A DNA stretch of 64,000 nt. Source: Paracidovorax wautersii. Its GTDB lineage: Bacteria; Pseudomonadota; Gammaproteobacteria; Burkholderiales; Burkholderiaceae_C. A model generated the notes under the pieces. The model searched no databases and had not been told where the DNA came from. It saw only the letters and a list, made by a program, of their open reading frames with translations. This document shows positions 48,401 through 58,522 of the stretch, piece by piece. A program made the position numbers and the translations under genes. Location of the stretch: contig NZ_FONX01000010.1 of the NCBI RefSeq assembly GCF_900113035.1, positions 118,062-182,061 on the forward strand. The letters run 5' to 3'. Positions within the stretch are counted from its first letter, which is position 1. Every line of letters starts with the position of its first letter.

Positions 48401-48454
48401 ACGCGGCGATACGGCCTGATGCCCGGCGCGGGCCAGGCTCGTATCAGGCCTGGA

Positions 48455-51256
48455 TCAGGCCGGCGTGAACACCGCCCGCCAGAGCGCCAGGATGGTGTCC
48501 CGCTCGGCGGCGAGCGTGGCCGGGTCCACGCGGGTGGGCTGCTCGTTCAGGCGGGCGCGGTGCTGCACCTGGCGCAGCGTGCGGTAGGCCGCGGCGGCGG
48601 CGGCGCCCACGCCGTCGGGCAGGAAGCCCGCGGCCTCGGCGCGCTGCAGCAGGGCGATGTTGCCCACGTTCTCGCGCAGGCTGGGGTGGCTGGCCGACTG
48701 CGACAGCACCAGGTACTGCACGGCGAATTCGGCGTCCACCATGCCGCCCGCGCTGTGCTTGACGTCGAACTGCCCGGCGGGCACCGGGTGCGCGGCACGC
48801 ACGCGTTCGCGCATGGTGACGATCTCCTCGCGCAGCGCGGCGGGGTCGCGCGGCGCGGTGATGACGGCCTCGCGCACGGCGTCGAAGCGTTCGCGCAGGC
48901 CGCGTCCGCTGCCGGCGGGTGCGTCGGTGCCCTCGGGCCCGAGCGGCAGGGCGCCGGGCGGCGCGAGGTCTTCGGTGCCCAGCAGGAAGCGCGCGCGCGT
49001 CATGGCCTGGTGTTCCCAGGTCCAGGCGGTGTTGCTGCCGCGCCGCTGCTGGTAGTTGGAATAGGCCGTGAAGCTGGTCACCAGCAGGCCGGAGTTGCCG
49101 TTGGGCCGCAGGGCCGTGTCGATCTCGAACAGGTCGCCCTCGGCGGTCTTCACCGTGAGCCAGTTGATGAGCTTGCGCACGAAGGCGGCATAGACCTCGG
49201 AGGCGCGCTCGTCGTCGTCGTCGAAGACGAAGACGATGTCCAGGTCGCTGCCGTAGCCCAGCTCCTTTCCGCCCAGCTTGCCGTAGCCGATGATGGCGAA
49301 CTGCGGCACCTCGCGGTGGCGGTTCTTCAGGCGGCTCCAGCACCACTGCGCGGTCACGCGCAGCACGCTGTCGGCCAGGGCGGAGAGGTCGTCGGCCACC
49401 TGCTCGACGGTGATGCGGTGCTCCACGTCGCGCGCCAGGGTGCGGAAGGTCTCGGCATGCTGGGCGCGGCGCAGCAGGTTCAGCAGGGTTTCGTCGTCGT
49501 CCTCGCCGGTGGTGCGCAGGGACTGCAGCCGCAGCGCCAGTTCGCGCTCGAAATCCTGCGGCACGAAGCGCTCGGCCAGCAGCGCTTCGCCCGCCAGCTC
49601 GTCGATCACGCCGGGGTGCTGCAGCATGTAGCGCGCAGGCCATTTGGCCGCGCCCAGCAGGTGCAGCAGGTGTTCGTGCACCGAGGGGCGCTCCAGCAGC
49701 AGCGCCAGGTAGATGTCGCGCCGCAGCAGCGATTCGAGCCAGCCGATCAGCCGCACCACGGCGTCTTCGTTGACCTGGCCGTCGGCCAGCCAGCGCGCGG
49801 TGCGCTGCACCAGCCGCAGCAGCCGTTCGCGCGATTCGTCGCTGAGCGACTGCACGCGCGGGTGGGTGCGCCACTCGGCCAGCCGCTCGCGCACGGCGGG
49901 GGGCAGCTGGTTCAGCAGCGATTCGAGTTCCGGCGGGGGCGGGGTGCCGGCGCGCGGGCCGCCGCAGCCGCCGCCGCTGCACTGCTTCTTGCCGGCGCCG
50001 CCCAGCAGGGTGTCGAATTCCTGCGCCACCAGTTCGCGGTGCGCATCCAGCTGGTGCAGGAAGGCGCAGGTGCCCAGGCCCAGGCTCTGGGCGATCCAGG
50101 CCAGGTCGTCGTCGCGCGTGGGCAGCACGTGGGTCTGCTGGTCGTCCAGGTACTGGATGCGGTGCTCCACCTGGCGCAGGAAGGTGTAGGCGTCGGCCAG
50201 TGCGTCGGCGGTTTCCTGCGGCATCAGGCCGGCGCGGGCGATGCGCTGCAGCGCCTCCAGCGTGGGGCGGCAGCGCAGCTCGGGGAACTGCCCGCCGCGC
50301 ACCACCTGCAGCAGCTGCACGGTGAATTCGATCTCGCGGATGCCGCCGCGCGAGAGCTTCACGTCGTTGGCGCGCTCCGGGTGGCCGGCGCTGCGTTTGG
50401 CGGCGTGTTCGCGGATCTGGCGGTGCAGCGAGCGCAGCGCGTCGAACACGCTGTAGTCCAGGTAGCGGCGGAAGACGAAGGGCAGCACCACGCCGCGCAG
50501 CGCCTGCACGGGCTCGCCGATCACCGCGTCGCGCGGGGCCACCACGCGGCTCTTGAGCCAGGCGAAGCGTTCCCATTCGCGGCCCTGCACCTGCAGGTAT
50601 TCCTCCAGCGCGGCGAGCGATACGGCCGCCGGGCCCGAGTTGCCGTTGGGCCGCAGGGCCAGGTCCACCCGGAAGACGAAGCCGTGCTCGGTGGTGTCGC
50701 CCACCAGCGTGTAGATGGCCTTGACCGCCTGGCCGAAGTATTCGTGGTTGGAGATGCGCCCGCGCCCCTCGGCGTTGCCGGCGGTCTCGCCGTCGTGCTC
50801 GTAGACGTAGATCAGGTCGATGTCGCTGGAGACGTTCAGCTCGCGTGCCCCCAGCTTGCCCATGCCCACGATCCACAGCTCCACCGGCTGGCCGTCGGGG
50901 CCGCGCGGCGTGCCGTGGCGGGCGTCCAGCTCGGCGCGCACCTGCACGCAGGCGCGGTCCAGCGCCAGCTCGGCCAGCCAGGTCATGGCGCGGGTGATGT
51001 CCTGCAGCGGGGCCTGCTGCTCGCAGTCGAGCCGCATCAGCCGCTCCATCACCAGCTGGCGCAGGATGCGCAGCGCGGCGCCGGTTTCATGCCCGCGGGC
51101 GGCCAGGGCCTCCAGCGCGGCGGCCATGGTCTCGCGCGTGGGTAGGCCCTCGGGGAGCAGGGGCAATTCGTCCGCGTAGCGGCGATGCAGACGCTGCAGG
51201 AAACGCGAATGTTCGGCAAATCCCTTGCCGGGCGGGTTCGGAGGCGACTGCTGCAT
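48455..51256 (-). CDS. glnE: Bifunctional glutamine synthetase adenylyltransferase/adenylyl-removing enzyme
   Basis: 933 residues, full length for GlnE. Both halves keep the nucleotidyltransferase G/S-S-D-x-D motif: SSDIDLIYVYEHDG in the N-terminal (deadenylylating) half and YGSDLDIVFVFDDDD in the C-terminal (adenylylating) half. RGGIREIEFTVQLLQ marks the GlnE family. It switches glutamine synthetase off and on under control of PII. A Gly/Cys/Pro-rich insertion near residue 430 (KKQCSGGGCGG) is unusual. It is divergent from yhdP with 137 bp between. Confidence 0.96.
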   Translation of the reverse strand: MQQSPPNPPGKGFAEHSRFLQRLHRRYADELPLLPEGLPTRETMAAALEALAARGHETGAALRILRQLVMERLMRLDCEQQAPLQDITRAMTWLAELALDRACVQVRAELDARHGTPRGPDGQPVELWIVGMGKLGARELNVSSDIDLIYVYEHDGETAGNAEGRGRISNHEYFGQAVKAIYTLVGDTTEHGFVFRVDLALRPNGNSGPAAVSLAALEEYLQVQGREWERFAWLKSRVVAPRDAVIGEPVQALRGVVLPFVFRRYLDYSVFDALRSLHRQIREHAAKRSAGHPERANDVKLSRGGIREIEFTVQLLQVVRGGQFPELRCRPTLEALQRIARAGLMPQETADALADAYTFLRQVEHRIQYLDDQQTHVLPTRDDDLAWIAQSLGLGTCAFLHQLDAHRELVAQEFDTLLGGAGKKQCSGGGCGGPRAGTPPPPELESLLNQLPPAVRERLAEWRTHPRVQSLSDESRERLLRLVQRTARWLADGQVNEDAVVRLIGWLESLLRRDIYLALLLERPSVHEHLLHLLGAAKWPARYMLQHPGVIDELAGEALLAERFVPQDFERELALRLQSLRTTGEDDDETLLNLLRRAQHAETFRTLARDVEHRITVEQVADDLSALADSVLRVTAQWCWSRLKNRHREVPQFAIIGYGKLGGKELGYGSDLDIVFVFDDDDERASEVYAAFVRKLINWLTVKTAEGDLFEIDTALRPNGNSGLLVTSFTAYSNYQQRRGSNTAWTWEHQAMTRARFLLGTEDLAPPGALPLGPEGTDAPAGSGRGLRERFDAVREAVITAPRDPAALREEIVTMRERVRAAHPVPAGQFDVKHSAGGMVDAEFAVQYLVLSQSASHPSLRENVGNIALLQRAEAAGFLPDGVGAAAAAAYRTLRQVQHRARLNEQPTRVDPATLAAERDTILALWRAVFTPA

Positions 51257-51393
51257 GGAAAAGGATCAGGAAGCGGTGCGGGAACGTCCGGTGGCAGTCC
51301 GGGCCTGCGCCGGAGCGTACGGATTGACACGGTTCTGCGCTGAACCGGGGGGAAGGGCGCGGGTCATAATTCCAGACACCGCCAACACCCACC

Positions 51394-54300
51394 ATGACCG
51401 ACGCCGAGACGCCACCACACCCCACACGCCTGCTGAGATGCGTTGCGGTGTTCGCTCGATGGTCGCTGGGACTGCTGCTGGCCTTCTGGTTGCTGCTGGC
51501 AGCCGCTTGGGGCGTGCTTCATGGCTGGATTGTGCCGCGAATCGGAGATTTCCGTCCCGAGCTGGAAAGCCGGGCCATGCGGGCCTTGGGGGTTCCCGTG
51601 CGCATCGGCGCGCTGGCCGCCCGATCGGACGGGCTGATACCCACCATCGAGCTGCAGGATGTTGCCCTGCTCGACGCCCAGGGCCGCGAGGCGCTGCGGC
51701 TGCCGCGCGTGGTCGCGGCCATCTCGCCGCGCTCGCTGCTCAAGCTCGGCTTCGAGCAGCTCTATCTGGAAGGCCCTGAACTCGATGTGCGGCGCGATGC
51801 GCGCGGGCGGATCTTCGTGGCCGGCATGGCCTTCGGCGGCAGCCCGGCCGACGACGGCAGCGGCAACAGCAGCGCGGCCGACTGGCTCTTCTCGCAAAAG
51901 GAAGTCGCCATCCGCGGCGGCACCGTGCGCTGGACCGACGAGCTGCGCGGCGCGCCGCCGCTGGCGCTCTCGCAGGTCGATCTGGTGCTGCGCAACGGCC
52001 ACTGGCGCCACGACATGCGGCTGGACGCCACGCCCCCGGCCGAATGGGGCGACCGCTTCACGCTGCGCGGCAAGTTCCGCTCGCCGCTCCTGAGCGCCCA
52101 CGCGGGCGCCTGGGAACGCTGGAGCGGCCAGTTCTACGCCGACTTCGCCCGGGTGGACGTCTCCCGCCTGAACCGCTACGTGGACCTGCTGGGCGCGCGC
52201 GTGGCCGGCGGCCATGGCGCGGTGCGCGCCTGGGCCGACGTGCAGCGCGGCCAGCTCGCGGGCGGCACGGCCGACCTGGCCCTGGCCGGCGTCAACACCA
52301 CGCTGGGCGCACGGCTGCAGCCGCTGGAGCTGCGCTCGGTCGCCGGGCGCGTGGGCGGGCGGCGCTTCGCCGACGGCTTCGAGGTCTCCACCACCGGACT
52401 GCAGTTCCTCACCGACGACGGCCTGCGCTGGCCGGGCGGCAACCTCATGCTGCGCCACATGGGCGGCGCCGCAGGCCAGCAGGACCGCGGCGAGCTGCAG
52501 GCCGACCGGCTGGACCTGGCCGCGCTCTCGGAGATCGCCAGCCGCCTGCCGCTGGGCGAGGAGGCCCACCGCGTGCTGGCCACCTACGCGCCCGAGGGCC
52601 TGGTGGACTCGGTGCAGGCCAGCTGGCGCGGGCCGCTCACCGCGCCCCTGCAATACCAGGCGCGCGGCAGGGTCTCCGGCCTGGCGCTGGCCGCGCCCGA
52701 GCAGGGCACCAGCGCGATCCCGCGCGTGGAGGGCGTGCGCGGCGCCACGGTGGACTTCGACCTGACGCAGACCGGCGGCACCGCCAGCCTGGCCATCGCC
52801 GACGGTGCGCTGCTGCTGCCGGGCGTCTTCGAAGACCCGCTGGTGCCGGTGCAGCGCCTGGGCGCCTCGCTGCGCTGGCAGCGCGACGGCAAGCGCCTGG
52901 CCGTGCAGGCCAGCGACCTGCGCTTCGCCAACGCCGATGCCGAGGGCGAGGCCCGCCTCGCCTGGCACTCCGACGACCTGGACCGCTCGCCGGGCGTGAT
53001 CGACCTCACCGGCTCGCTGCAGCGCGCCGACGGCACGCGCGTCTATCGCTACCTGCCGCTCGCCATCCCGCAGGAGACGCGCCACTACCTGCGCGACGCC
53101 ATCACCTCCGGCTCGGCCAGCCAGGTGCAGTTCCGCGTCAAGGGCGACGTGGAGCACATCCCCGCCAGCCATCCGGGCCAGGGCGAGTTCCGCATCGCCG
53201 CCAAGCTGCGCGGCGTCAACTTCGCCTACGTGCCGCCGCGCCTGCAGCAGGGCAGCGGCCACCTGCCCTGGCCCTCGCTCACGGGGCTGGACGGCGAGCT
53301 GATCTTCGACGGCGCCGGCATGAGCGTGAAGGACGCCAGCGGCAGCTTCGCTGGCTGGCCGCAGGTGCGCGTGCAGAAGGTGAATGCGCGCATCCCCGAC
53401 CTGGCCCACAGCGTGGTCGGCGTGACGGCCGACGTGCGCGGGCCGCTGGCCGACATGCTGGGGCTGGTGCGCGGCTCGCACGTGGGCCAGCTCATCGGCG
53501 GCGCGCTGGACCAGGCCAGCGCCACCGGCCCGGCCGCCGTGCAGCTGCAGCTGAACCTGCCGGTGAATCACATCGATACCTCCACCGTGCGCGGCAGCCT
53601 GGCGCTGGCCGGCAACGACCTGCGCATCACCCCGCAGACGCCGCTGGTCGAGCGGGCCCAGGGCAGCGTGCAGTTCACCGATGCCGGCTTCACGCTGGCC
53701 GGCGTGCGGGGCCGCTCGCTGGGCGGCGAGGTGCGCTTCGAAGGCGGCATGCGCCCGCCCGCCACGCCGGGCGCGGAAGCGCCCGTGCAGGTGCGCGCCC
53801 AGGGCGTGGTCACGGCCGAAGGACTGCGGCAGGCGAGCGGGCTGGGCGGCGTCTCGCACCTGGCGCGCCTGGCCAGCGGCAGCACGCCCTACACCGTGGC
53901 CATCGGCGTGCGCCGGGGCGTGGCCGAGGTACAGGTCGCCACCAGCCTGCAGGGCATGGCCCTGGCCCTGCCGGCGCCGCTGGGCAAGCCGGCCGATGCC
54001 GCGCTGCCGGTGCGCTACGAGAACCGCCTGACCGAGGCCTCCGCCGCCGCCGGCAGCACCGCTCCGCTGCGCGACGAACTGATGGTGGACCTGGGCGGCG
54101 TGGGCTCTGCGCGCTACCTGCGCGACATGAGCGGCCCCGCGCCGCGCGTGCTGAGCGGCACCATCGCGCTGGGGCTGGCCCCGGGCGAGTCGGTGCCCAT
54201 GCCCGCTGCCGGCGTGGCCGCCAACGTGCATCTGCAGCAGGTGGACGTCGATGCCTGGCAGGCCGCCTTTCTGCCGCCGGAGCCGGCCGCATCCGCCGGC

Positions 54301-55536
54301 GGTGCCGCTGCCCCGGCCGCGGCGGAGGCGTCGCCCGACGATACGCTGGACTACCTGCCCCAGCAGCTCGCCGTGCGCGCGGCCACCGTCACGCGGCAGG
54401 GGCGCACGCTGCACGACGTGGTGGCCGGCGTCTCGCGCCAGGGCACGACCTGGCGCGCCAACGTGGATGCGTCCGAGCTGGACGGCTACTTCGAATACCG
54501 CCAGGGCCAGGGCGAGGGCGCGGCGCAGGGCCGGCTCTATGCGCGGCTCTCGCGCCTGACCATCCCGCAGGCGGCGGTCAAGCAGGTGGACGACATGCTG
54601 CTGGGCGACGACAGTTCGCAGCCCGGCGCGCTGCCCTCGCTCGACATCGTGGTGCAGGACTTCGAGCTGCGCGGCCGGAGGCTGGGCCGCATCGAGATCG
54701 AGGCGCAGAACCAGGGCGCCGAGGGCTCGCGCGAATGGCTGCTGTCCAAGTTCAACCTGATGGCGCCCGAGGCCACCTTCACCTCCAGCGGCAGCTGGGC
54801 CCTGGTGCCCGGCGCCCGCGGCGGCAGCGGGCCCCAGCGCCGCACGGTGATGGATTTCAAGCTCGACATCCGCGATTCGGGCGAGCTGCTGTCCCGCTTC
54901 GGCATGGACGGCGTGGTCAAGCGCGGCAAGGGCCAGATCGCCGGCCAGGTCGCCTGGAACGGCGCGCCCATCAGCCCGGACTACCGCTCCATGTCCGGCC
55001 AGATGCATGTCGATGTGGAAGCCGGCCAGTTCCTCAAGGCCGAGCCGGGCATCGCCAAGCTGCTGAGCGTGCTCAGCCTGCAGTCGCTGCCGCGCCGCTT
55101 CGCGCTGGACTTCCGCGACGTGTTCAGCCAGGGCTTCGCGTTCGACTTCGTGCGCGGCGACGTGCGCATCGAGCGCGGCGTGGCCACCACCAACAACCTG
55201 CAGATGAAGGGCGTGAACGCCGCCGTGCTGATGGAGGGCAGCGCCGACATCGCGCACGAGACGCAGGACCTGCACGTGGTGGTGGTGCCCGAGATCAACG
55301 CCATGACCGCCTCGCTGGTGGCCACGGCCATCAACCCCGTGGTGGGGCTGGGCAGCTTCCTCGCGCAGATCTTCCTGCGCGGGCCGCTGATCCAGGCCGC
55401 CACGCAGCAGTTCCACATCGACGGCACCTGGGACGATCCGCGCATCGAGCGCGTCTCGCGCCGCCGGCCCGCGGGCGGGCAGGGCGAGGCTTCCGGCGCC
55501 GCATCCCCGCCACCGCCTTCGGGAGACGCCTCATGA
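51394..55536 (+). CDS. yhdP: YhdP family protein (TIGR02099; AsmA-like)
   Basis: 1380 residues with one N-terminal transmembrane helix (SLGLLLAFWLLLAAAWGVLH) and a long beta-rich periplasmic region, the DUF3971 domain, ending in the AsmA-like C-terminal part (VKGDVRIERG-like VRGDVRIERGVATTNNLQMK, GLGSFLAQIFLRGPLI). YhdP proteins bridge inner and outer membrane and carry phospholipids outward. Slightly longer than the E. coli protein. Its stop overlaps the next start (ATGA). Confidence 0.93.
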   Translation: MTDAETPPHPTRLLRCVAVFARWSLGLLLAFWLLLAAAWGVLHGWIVPRIGDFRPELESRAMRALGVPVRIGALAARSDGLIPTIELQDVALLDAQGREALRLPRVVAAISPRSLLKLGFEQLYLEGPELDVRRDARGRIFVAGMAFGGSPADDGSGNSSAADWLFSQKEVAIRGGTVRWTDELRGAPPLALSQVDLVLRNGHWRHDMRLDATPPAEWGDRFTLRGKFRSPLLSAHAGAWERWSGQFYADFARVDVSRLNRYVDLLGARVAGGHGAVRAWADVQRGQLAGGTADLALAGVNTTLGARLQPLELRSVAGRVGGRRFADGFEVSTTGLQFLTDDGLRWPGGNLMLRHMGGAAGQQDRGELQADRLDLAALSEIASRLPLGEEAHRVLATYAPEGLVDSVQASWRGPLTAPLQYQARGRVSGLALAAPEQGTSAIPRVEGVRGATVDFDLTQTGGTASLAIADGALLLPGVFEDPLVPVQRLGASLRWQRDGKRLAVQASDLRFANADAEGEARLAWHSDDLDRSPGVIDLTGSLQRADGTRVYRYLPLAIPQETRHYLRDAITSGSASQVQFRVKGDVEHIPASHPGQGEFRIAAKLRGVNFAYVPPRLQQGSGHLPWPSLTGLDGELIFDGAGMSVKDASGSFAGWPQVRVQKVNARIPDLAHSVVGVTADVRGPLADMLGLVRGSHVGQLIGGALDQASATGPAAVQLQLNLPVNHIDTSTVRGSLALAGNDLRITPQTPLVERAQGSVQFTDAGFTLAGVRGRSLGGEVRFEGGMRPPATPGAEAPVQVRAQGVVTAEGLRQASGLGGVSHLARLASGSTPYTVAIGVRRGVAEVQVATSLQGMALALPAPLGKPADAALPVRYENRLTEASAAAGSTAPLRDELMVDLGGVGSARYLRDMSGPAPRVLSGTIALGLAPGESVPMPAAGVAANVHLQQVDVDAWQAAFLPPEPAASAGGAAAPAAAEASPDDTLDYLPQQLAVRAATVTRQGRTLHDVVAGVSRQGTTWRANVDASELDGYFEYRQGQGEGAAQGRLYARLSRLTIPQAAVKQVDDMLLGDDSSQPGALPSLDIVVQDFELRGRRLGRIEIEAQNQGAEGSREWLLSKFNLMAPEATFTSSGSWALVPGARGGSGPQRRTVMDFKLDIRDSGELLSRFGMDGVVKRGKGQIAGQVAWNGAPISPDYRSMSGQMHVDVEAGQFLKAEPGIAKLLSVLSLQSLPRRFALDFRDVFSQGFAFDFVRGDVRIERGVATTNNLQMKGVNAAVLMEGSADIAHETQDLHVVVVPEINAMTASLVATAINPVVGLGSFLAQIFLRGPLIQAATQQFHIDGTWDDPRIERVSRRRPAGGQGEASGAASPPPPSGDAS

Positions 55537-56348
55537 AAATCGCCGCACTGCAGATGGTCTCGGGCATGCGCCAGGCCGACAACCTCGCCCAGGCGCGCCG
55601 TCTGCTCGAAGATGCCGCCGCGCAAGGCGCCGAGCTGGCCGTGCTGCCCGAATACTTCAGCTTCCTGGGCGCGCGCGACACCGACAAGCTGGCGCTGCGC
55701 GAACCCCTGGGCGAAGGCCCCGTGCAGGCCATGCTGGCCTCCGCCGCGCGCGAGTTGGGCCTCTGGGTGGTGGGCGGCACGCTGCCGCTGGATGCGGGCA
55801 GCGCCACCCAGGTGCGCAACACCACGCTGGTGTTCGCCCCGACGGGCGAGCGCGTGGCGCGCTACGACAAGATCCACCTCTTTCGCTTCGACAACGGGCG
55901 CGAGCGCTTCGACGAGGCCGCCGTGATCGAAGCCGGCGCCGAGCCGGTGCTTTTCGAGATGGCCGCGCGCGACGGCACGCCCTGGCGCGTCGGCCTGTCG
56001 GTCTGCTACGACCTGCGCTTTCCCGAGCTCTACCGCCGCCACGCGCAGGCCGGCGCCGATCTGCTGCTGGTGCCCAGCGCCTTCACCCACACCACCGGCC
56101 AGGCCCACTGGGAAGTGCTGCTGCGCGCCCGCGCCGTGGAGAACCTGGCCTATGTGCTGGCACCCGCGCAGGGCGGCACGCACGAGAACGGCCGCCGCAC
56201 CTGGGGCCACAGCATGCTAGTGGAGCCCTGGGGCGCGGTGCAGGCGGTGCTGCCCGAAGGCGCCGGCGTGGTCTGCGGCGAGATCGATGCCGCGCGGCTG
56301 CGCGAGGTGCGCCAGCAGCTGCCGGCGCTGGAGCACTGCGTGCTGTGA
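55533..56348 (+). CDS. Nitrilase-family amidase (YbeM/Nit1-like)
   Basis: 271 residues with the nitrilase-superfamily triad Glu40 (LPEYFSF), Lys113 (YDKIHLF) and Cys158 ([13 protein letters not shown]). The sequence is of the Nit1/NitA kind that hydrolyses deaminated glutathione, a metabolite-repair role. It overlaps yhdP and the downstream kinase gene (GTGA), so the three are translationally coupled. Substrate assignment is by similarity only. Confidence 0.92.
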   Translation: MKIAALQMVSGMRQADNLAQARRLLEDAAAQGAELAVLPEYFSFLGARDTDKLALREPLGEGPVQAMLASAARELGLWVVGGTLPLDAGSATQVRNTTLVFAPTGERVARYDKIHLFRFDNGRERFDEAAVIEAGAEPVLFEMAARDGTPWRVGLSVCYDLRFPELYRRHAQAGADLLLVPSAFTHTTGQAHWEVLLRARAVENLAYVLAPAQGGTHENGRRTWGHSMLVEPWGAVQAVLPEGAGVVCGEIDAARLREVRQQLPALEHCVL

Positions 56349-58519
56349 GCGCCGCGGCGAACGAATCCCTCGCGCATCCGCCCGCCTCCGCCGCGGTCGC
56401 CGCCACCGCCCGGCCGCGGCCGCAGGGCTGGCGCCGCTGGCGCGGGGCCTGGCGGCGCTGGTCGCTCTGGACCCTGCTGGTGGCGCTGGTCGCGGCCATG
56501 CTGGTCACCCTGGTGTGGCTCGCGGGCCGCTACGAGGCCAGCCAGGTGCAGAGCCGGCTCGAACGCGACACGGCCGATGCGGTGGCCGACCTGCGCGCCG
56601 CCTTCGCCCACAACCTGCAGAGCCTGCAGGCGCTGCAGGCCGGCGACCCGGACCCGGCGGCGTGGGAGCACCGTGCCGGCAGCCTGCTGAGCCAGCGGCG
56701 CGAGCTGGTGCGCGTGGAATGGCGCGACCTGCAGCTGCGCTTGCGCGCCCATGCCGAGACGCCCTACCGCTCCATGCGCTGGGAGGCGGATTCCCGCCTG
56801 GGCGTGCAGACCGACATCGCGCTGGCCTGCGCCAACGCGCGGCGCGTGGGCGGGCCCTCGTATTCGGGCAGCTACTTCCAGCCGCAGCTCGACGGCCTGG
56901 GCGCCGAGATGATGGAGCTGTGCGTGCCGCTGCAGGAAGGCGGACGCGCCAAGGGCTTCCTCATCGCCACCTATGCGCTGCAGAACGTGCTGGTCGATCT
57001 GGTCGCGCCGGGGCTCAAGCGCGGGCAGGAGGTCTCCTTCACCGAGCCCGACGGCACCCGCCTGGCCATGGTGGGCGCCACGCGCCGCGGCTCGCGCATG
57101 TTCCAGGCGCAGCAGCTCATGGATCTGCCCGGCACGGCCGTGATGCTGCGCATGGACAGCTGGCACACCGCGCCCAGCGTGTTCCCCAACGTGCTCACGG
57201 CCCTGGTCACGGCCATGTCGGTGGCGCTGGTCACCGTGCTGGTGGTGCTGGTGCGCGACAACCGCCGGCGCCTGCGCGCCGAGCGCGACCTGGGCGACGC
57301 GCTGGCCTTCCGCAAGGCCATGGAGGATTCGCTGGTCACCGGCCTGCGCGCGCGCGACCTCGAAGGGCGCATCACCTACGTCAACCCGGCTTTCTGCGAG
57401 ATGGTGGGTTTTTCGGCGCCGGAGCTGCTGGGGCAGGGCCAGGACACGTCGCCGCCCTACTGGCCGCCCGAGTTCGCGCAGGAATACGCGGCACGGCAGA
57501 TGGTGCGCCTCTCGGGCGAGCAGGTGCCGCCGCGCGAGGGCTACGAGACCGTCTTCATGCGGCGCGACGGCACGCGCTTTCCGGTCATGATCTACGAGGC
57601 GCCGCTCATCAACGCGCACGGCCTGCACACCGGCTGGATGGGCTCATGCCTGGACGTGAGCGAGCAGCGCCGAGTGGAAGAGCTCTCGCGCACCTCGCAC
57701 GAGCGGCTGCAGGCCACGGCGCGCCTGGCCACCGTGGGCGAGATGGCCTCGCTGCTGAGCCACGAGCTGAACCAGCCGCTGGCCGCCATCTCCAGCTACG
57801 CCACGGGCTCCGTCAACCTGCTGGACCCGGTGGCGGGCGATGCGGCCGGCGCGGCGCTGCCAGCACTGCCCGAGCCGCTGCGCGGCGACCTGCGCGAGGT
57901 GCGCACCGCCATGCAGCGCATCGCCCAGCAGGCCGAGCGGGCCGGGCGCGTCATCAAGAGCGTGCACGACTTCGTGCGCCGCCGCGACCAGACCCGCGAG
58001 CCCGTCAGCGCGCAGGACCTGTTCGATGCCGTGATGCCCCTGGTGCGCCTGCAGGCGCGCAAGCTGGGCGTGCAGGTGCAGGTCGCCATCGGGGCCGGCC
58101 TGCCGCCTGCGCTGTGCGACCGCACCATGGTCGAGCAGGTGCTGCTGAACCTGGCGCGCAACGCCATGCAGGCCATGGACGACCCGCAGATCCACCCGCG
58201 CGTGCTGCGGCTGGGCGCGGCCCTGGCGGCCTCCACCGCGCAGCAGGCCTGGCTGGAGTTCTCTGTGGCCGATGGCGGCGTGGGCATTCCCGAAGAGGTG
58301 GGCACCCAGCTCTTCCAGCCCTTCTTCACCACCCGGGCCGAGGGCATGGGCCTGGGGCTGTCGCTGTGCCGCACCGTGGTCGAGCAGCACGGCGGCCTGC
58401 TCAGCTACGCGCCGCGCGATCCGCGTGGTACGGTATTCACCTTCACGCTGCCGGCACCCCAGGAAGAGGGCGCTGCCGGCGCCTGTCCGCCTCCTGCACG
58501 CGTCTCCACCCTGTCCTGA
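56345..58519 (+). CDS. Membrane sensor histidine kinase with PAS domain
   Basis: 724 residues, starting at GTG 56345 which overlaps the stop of the amidase gene. Two transmembrane helices (about 40-60 and 280-302) flank a periplasmic sensor domain, followed by a PAS domain (FRKAMEDSLVTGLRARDLEG, ITYVNPAFCEMVGFSAPELL), the H-box with His473 in SLLSHELNQPLAAI, and the ATPase boxes LNLARNAMQAM, DGGVGIP and GMGLGLSLCRTVVEQHGG. The FixL/DctB-like plan pairs with the FixJ-type regulator four bases downstream. The signal is unknown. Confidence 0.93.
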   Translation: MSAAANESLAHPPASAAVAATARPRPQGWRRWRGAWRRWSLWTLLVALVAAMLVTLVWLAGRYEASQVQSRLERDTADAVADLRAAFAHNLQSLQALQAGDPDPAAWEHRAGSLLSQRRELVRVEWRDLQLRLRAHAETPYRSMRWEADSRLGVQTDIALACANARRVGGPSYSGSYFQPQLDGLGAEMMELCVPLQEGGRAKGFLIATYALQNVLVDLVAPGLKRGQEVSFTEPDGTRLAMVGATRRGSRMFQAQQLMDLPGTAVMLRMDSWHTAPSVFPNVLTALVTAMSVALVTVLVVLVRDNRRRLRAERDLGDALAFRKAMEDSLVTGLRARDLEGRITYVNPAFCEMVGFSAPELLGQGQDTSPPYWPPEFAQEYAARQMVRLSGEQVPPREGYETVFMRRDGTRFPVMIYEAPLINAHGLHTGWMGSCLDVSEQRRVEELSRTSHERLQATARLATVGEMASLLSHELNQPLAAISSYATGSVNLLDPVAGDAAGAALPALPEPLRGDLREVRTAMQRIAQQAERAGRVIKSVHDFVRRRDQTREPVSAQDLFDAVMPLVRLQARKLGVQVQVAIGAGLPPALCDRTMVEQVLLNLARNAMQAMDDPQIHPRVLRLGAALAASTAQQAWLEFSVADGGVGIPEEVGTQLFQPFFTTRAEGMGLGLSLCRTVVEQHGGLLSYAPRDPRGTVFTFTLPAPQEEGAAGACPPPARVSTLS

Positions 58520-58522
58520 CCC

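Larger units (their letters stand above)
48132..48454. other. Intergenic region upstream of msuE, 3' of glnE
   Basis: Holds the msuE promoter motif (48233-48253), a G/C tandem repeat (48274-48324) and a REP-like hairpin (48358-48400). GGCCTGAT (48413-48420) and ATCAGGCC (48443-48450) could pair as a weak glnE terminator, but no T-run follows. Confidence 0.6.

Noticed and set aside
51364..55416. 1350-codon minus-strand open frame
   Set aside because: Antisense of yhdP with the same low-complexity composition; no start signal or family motif.
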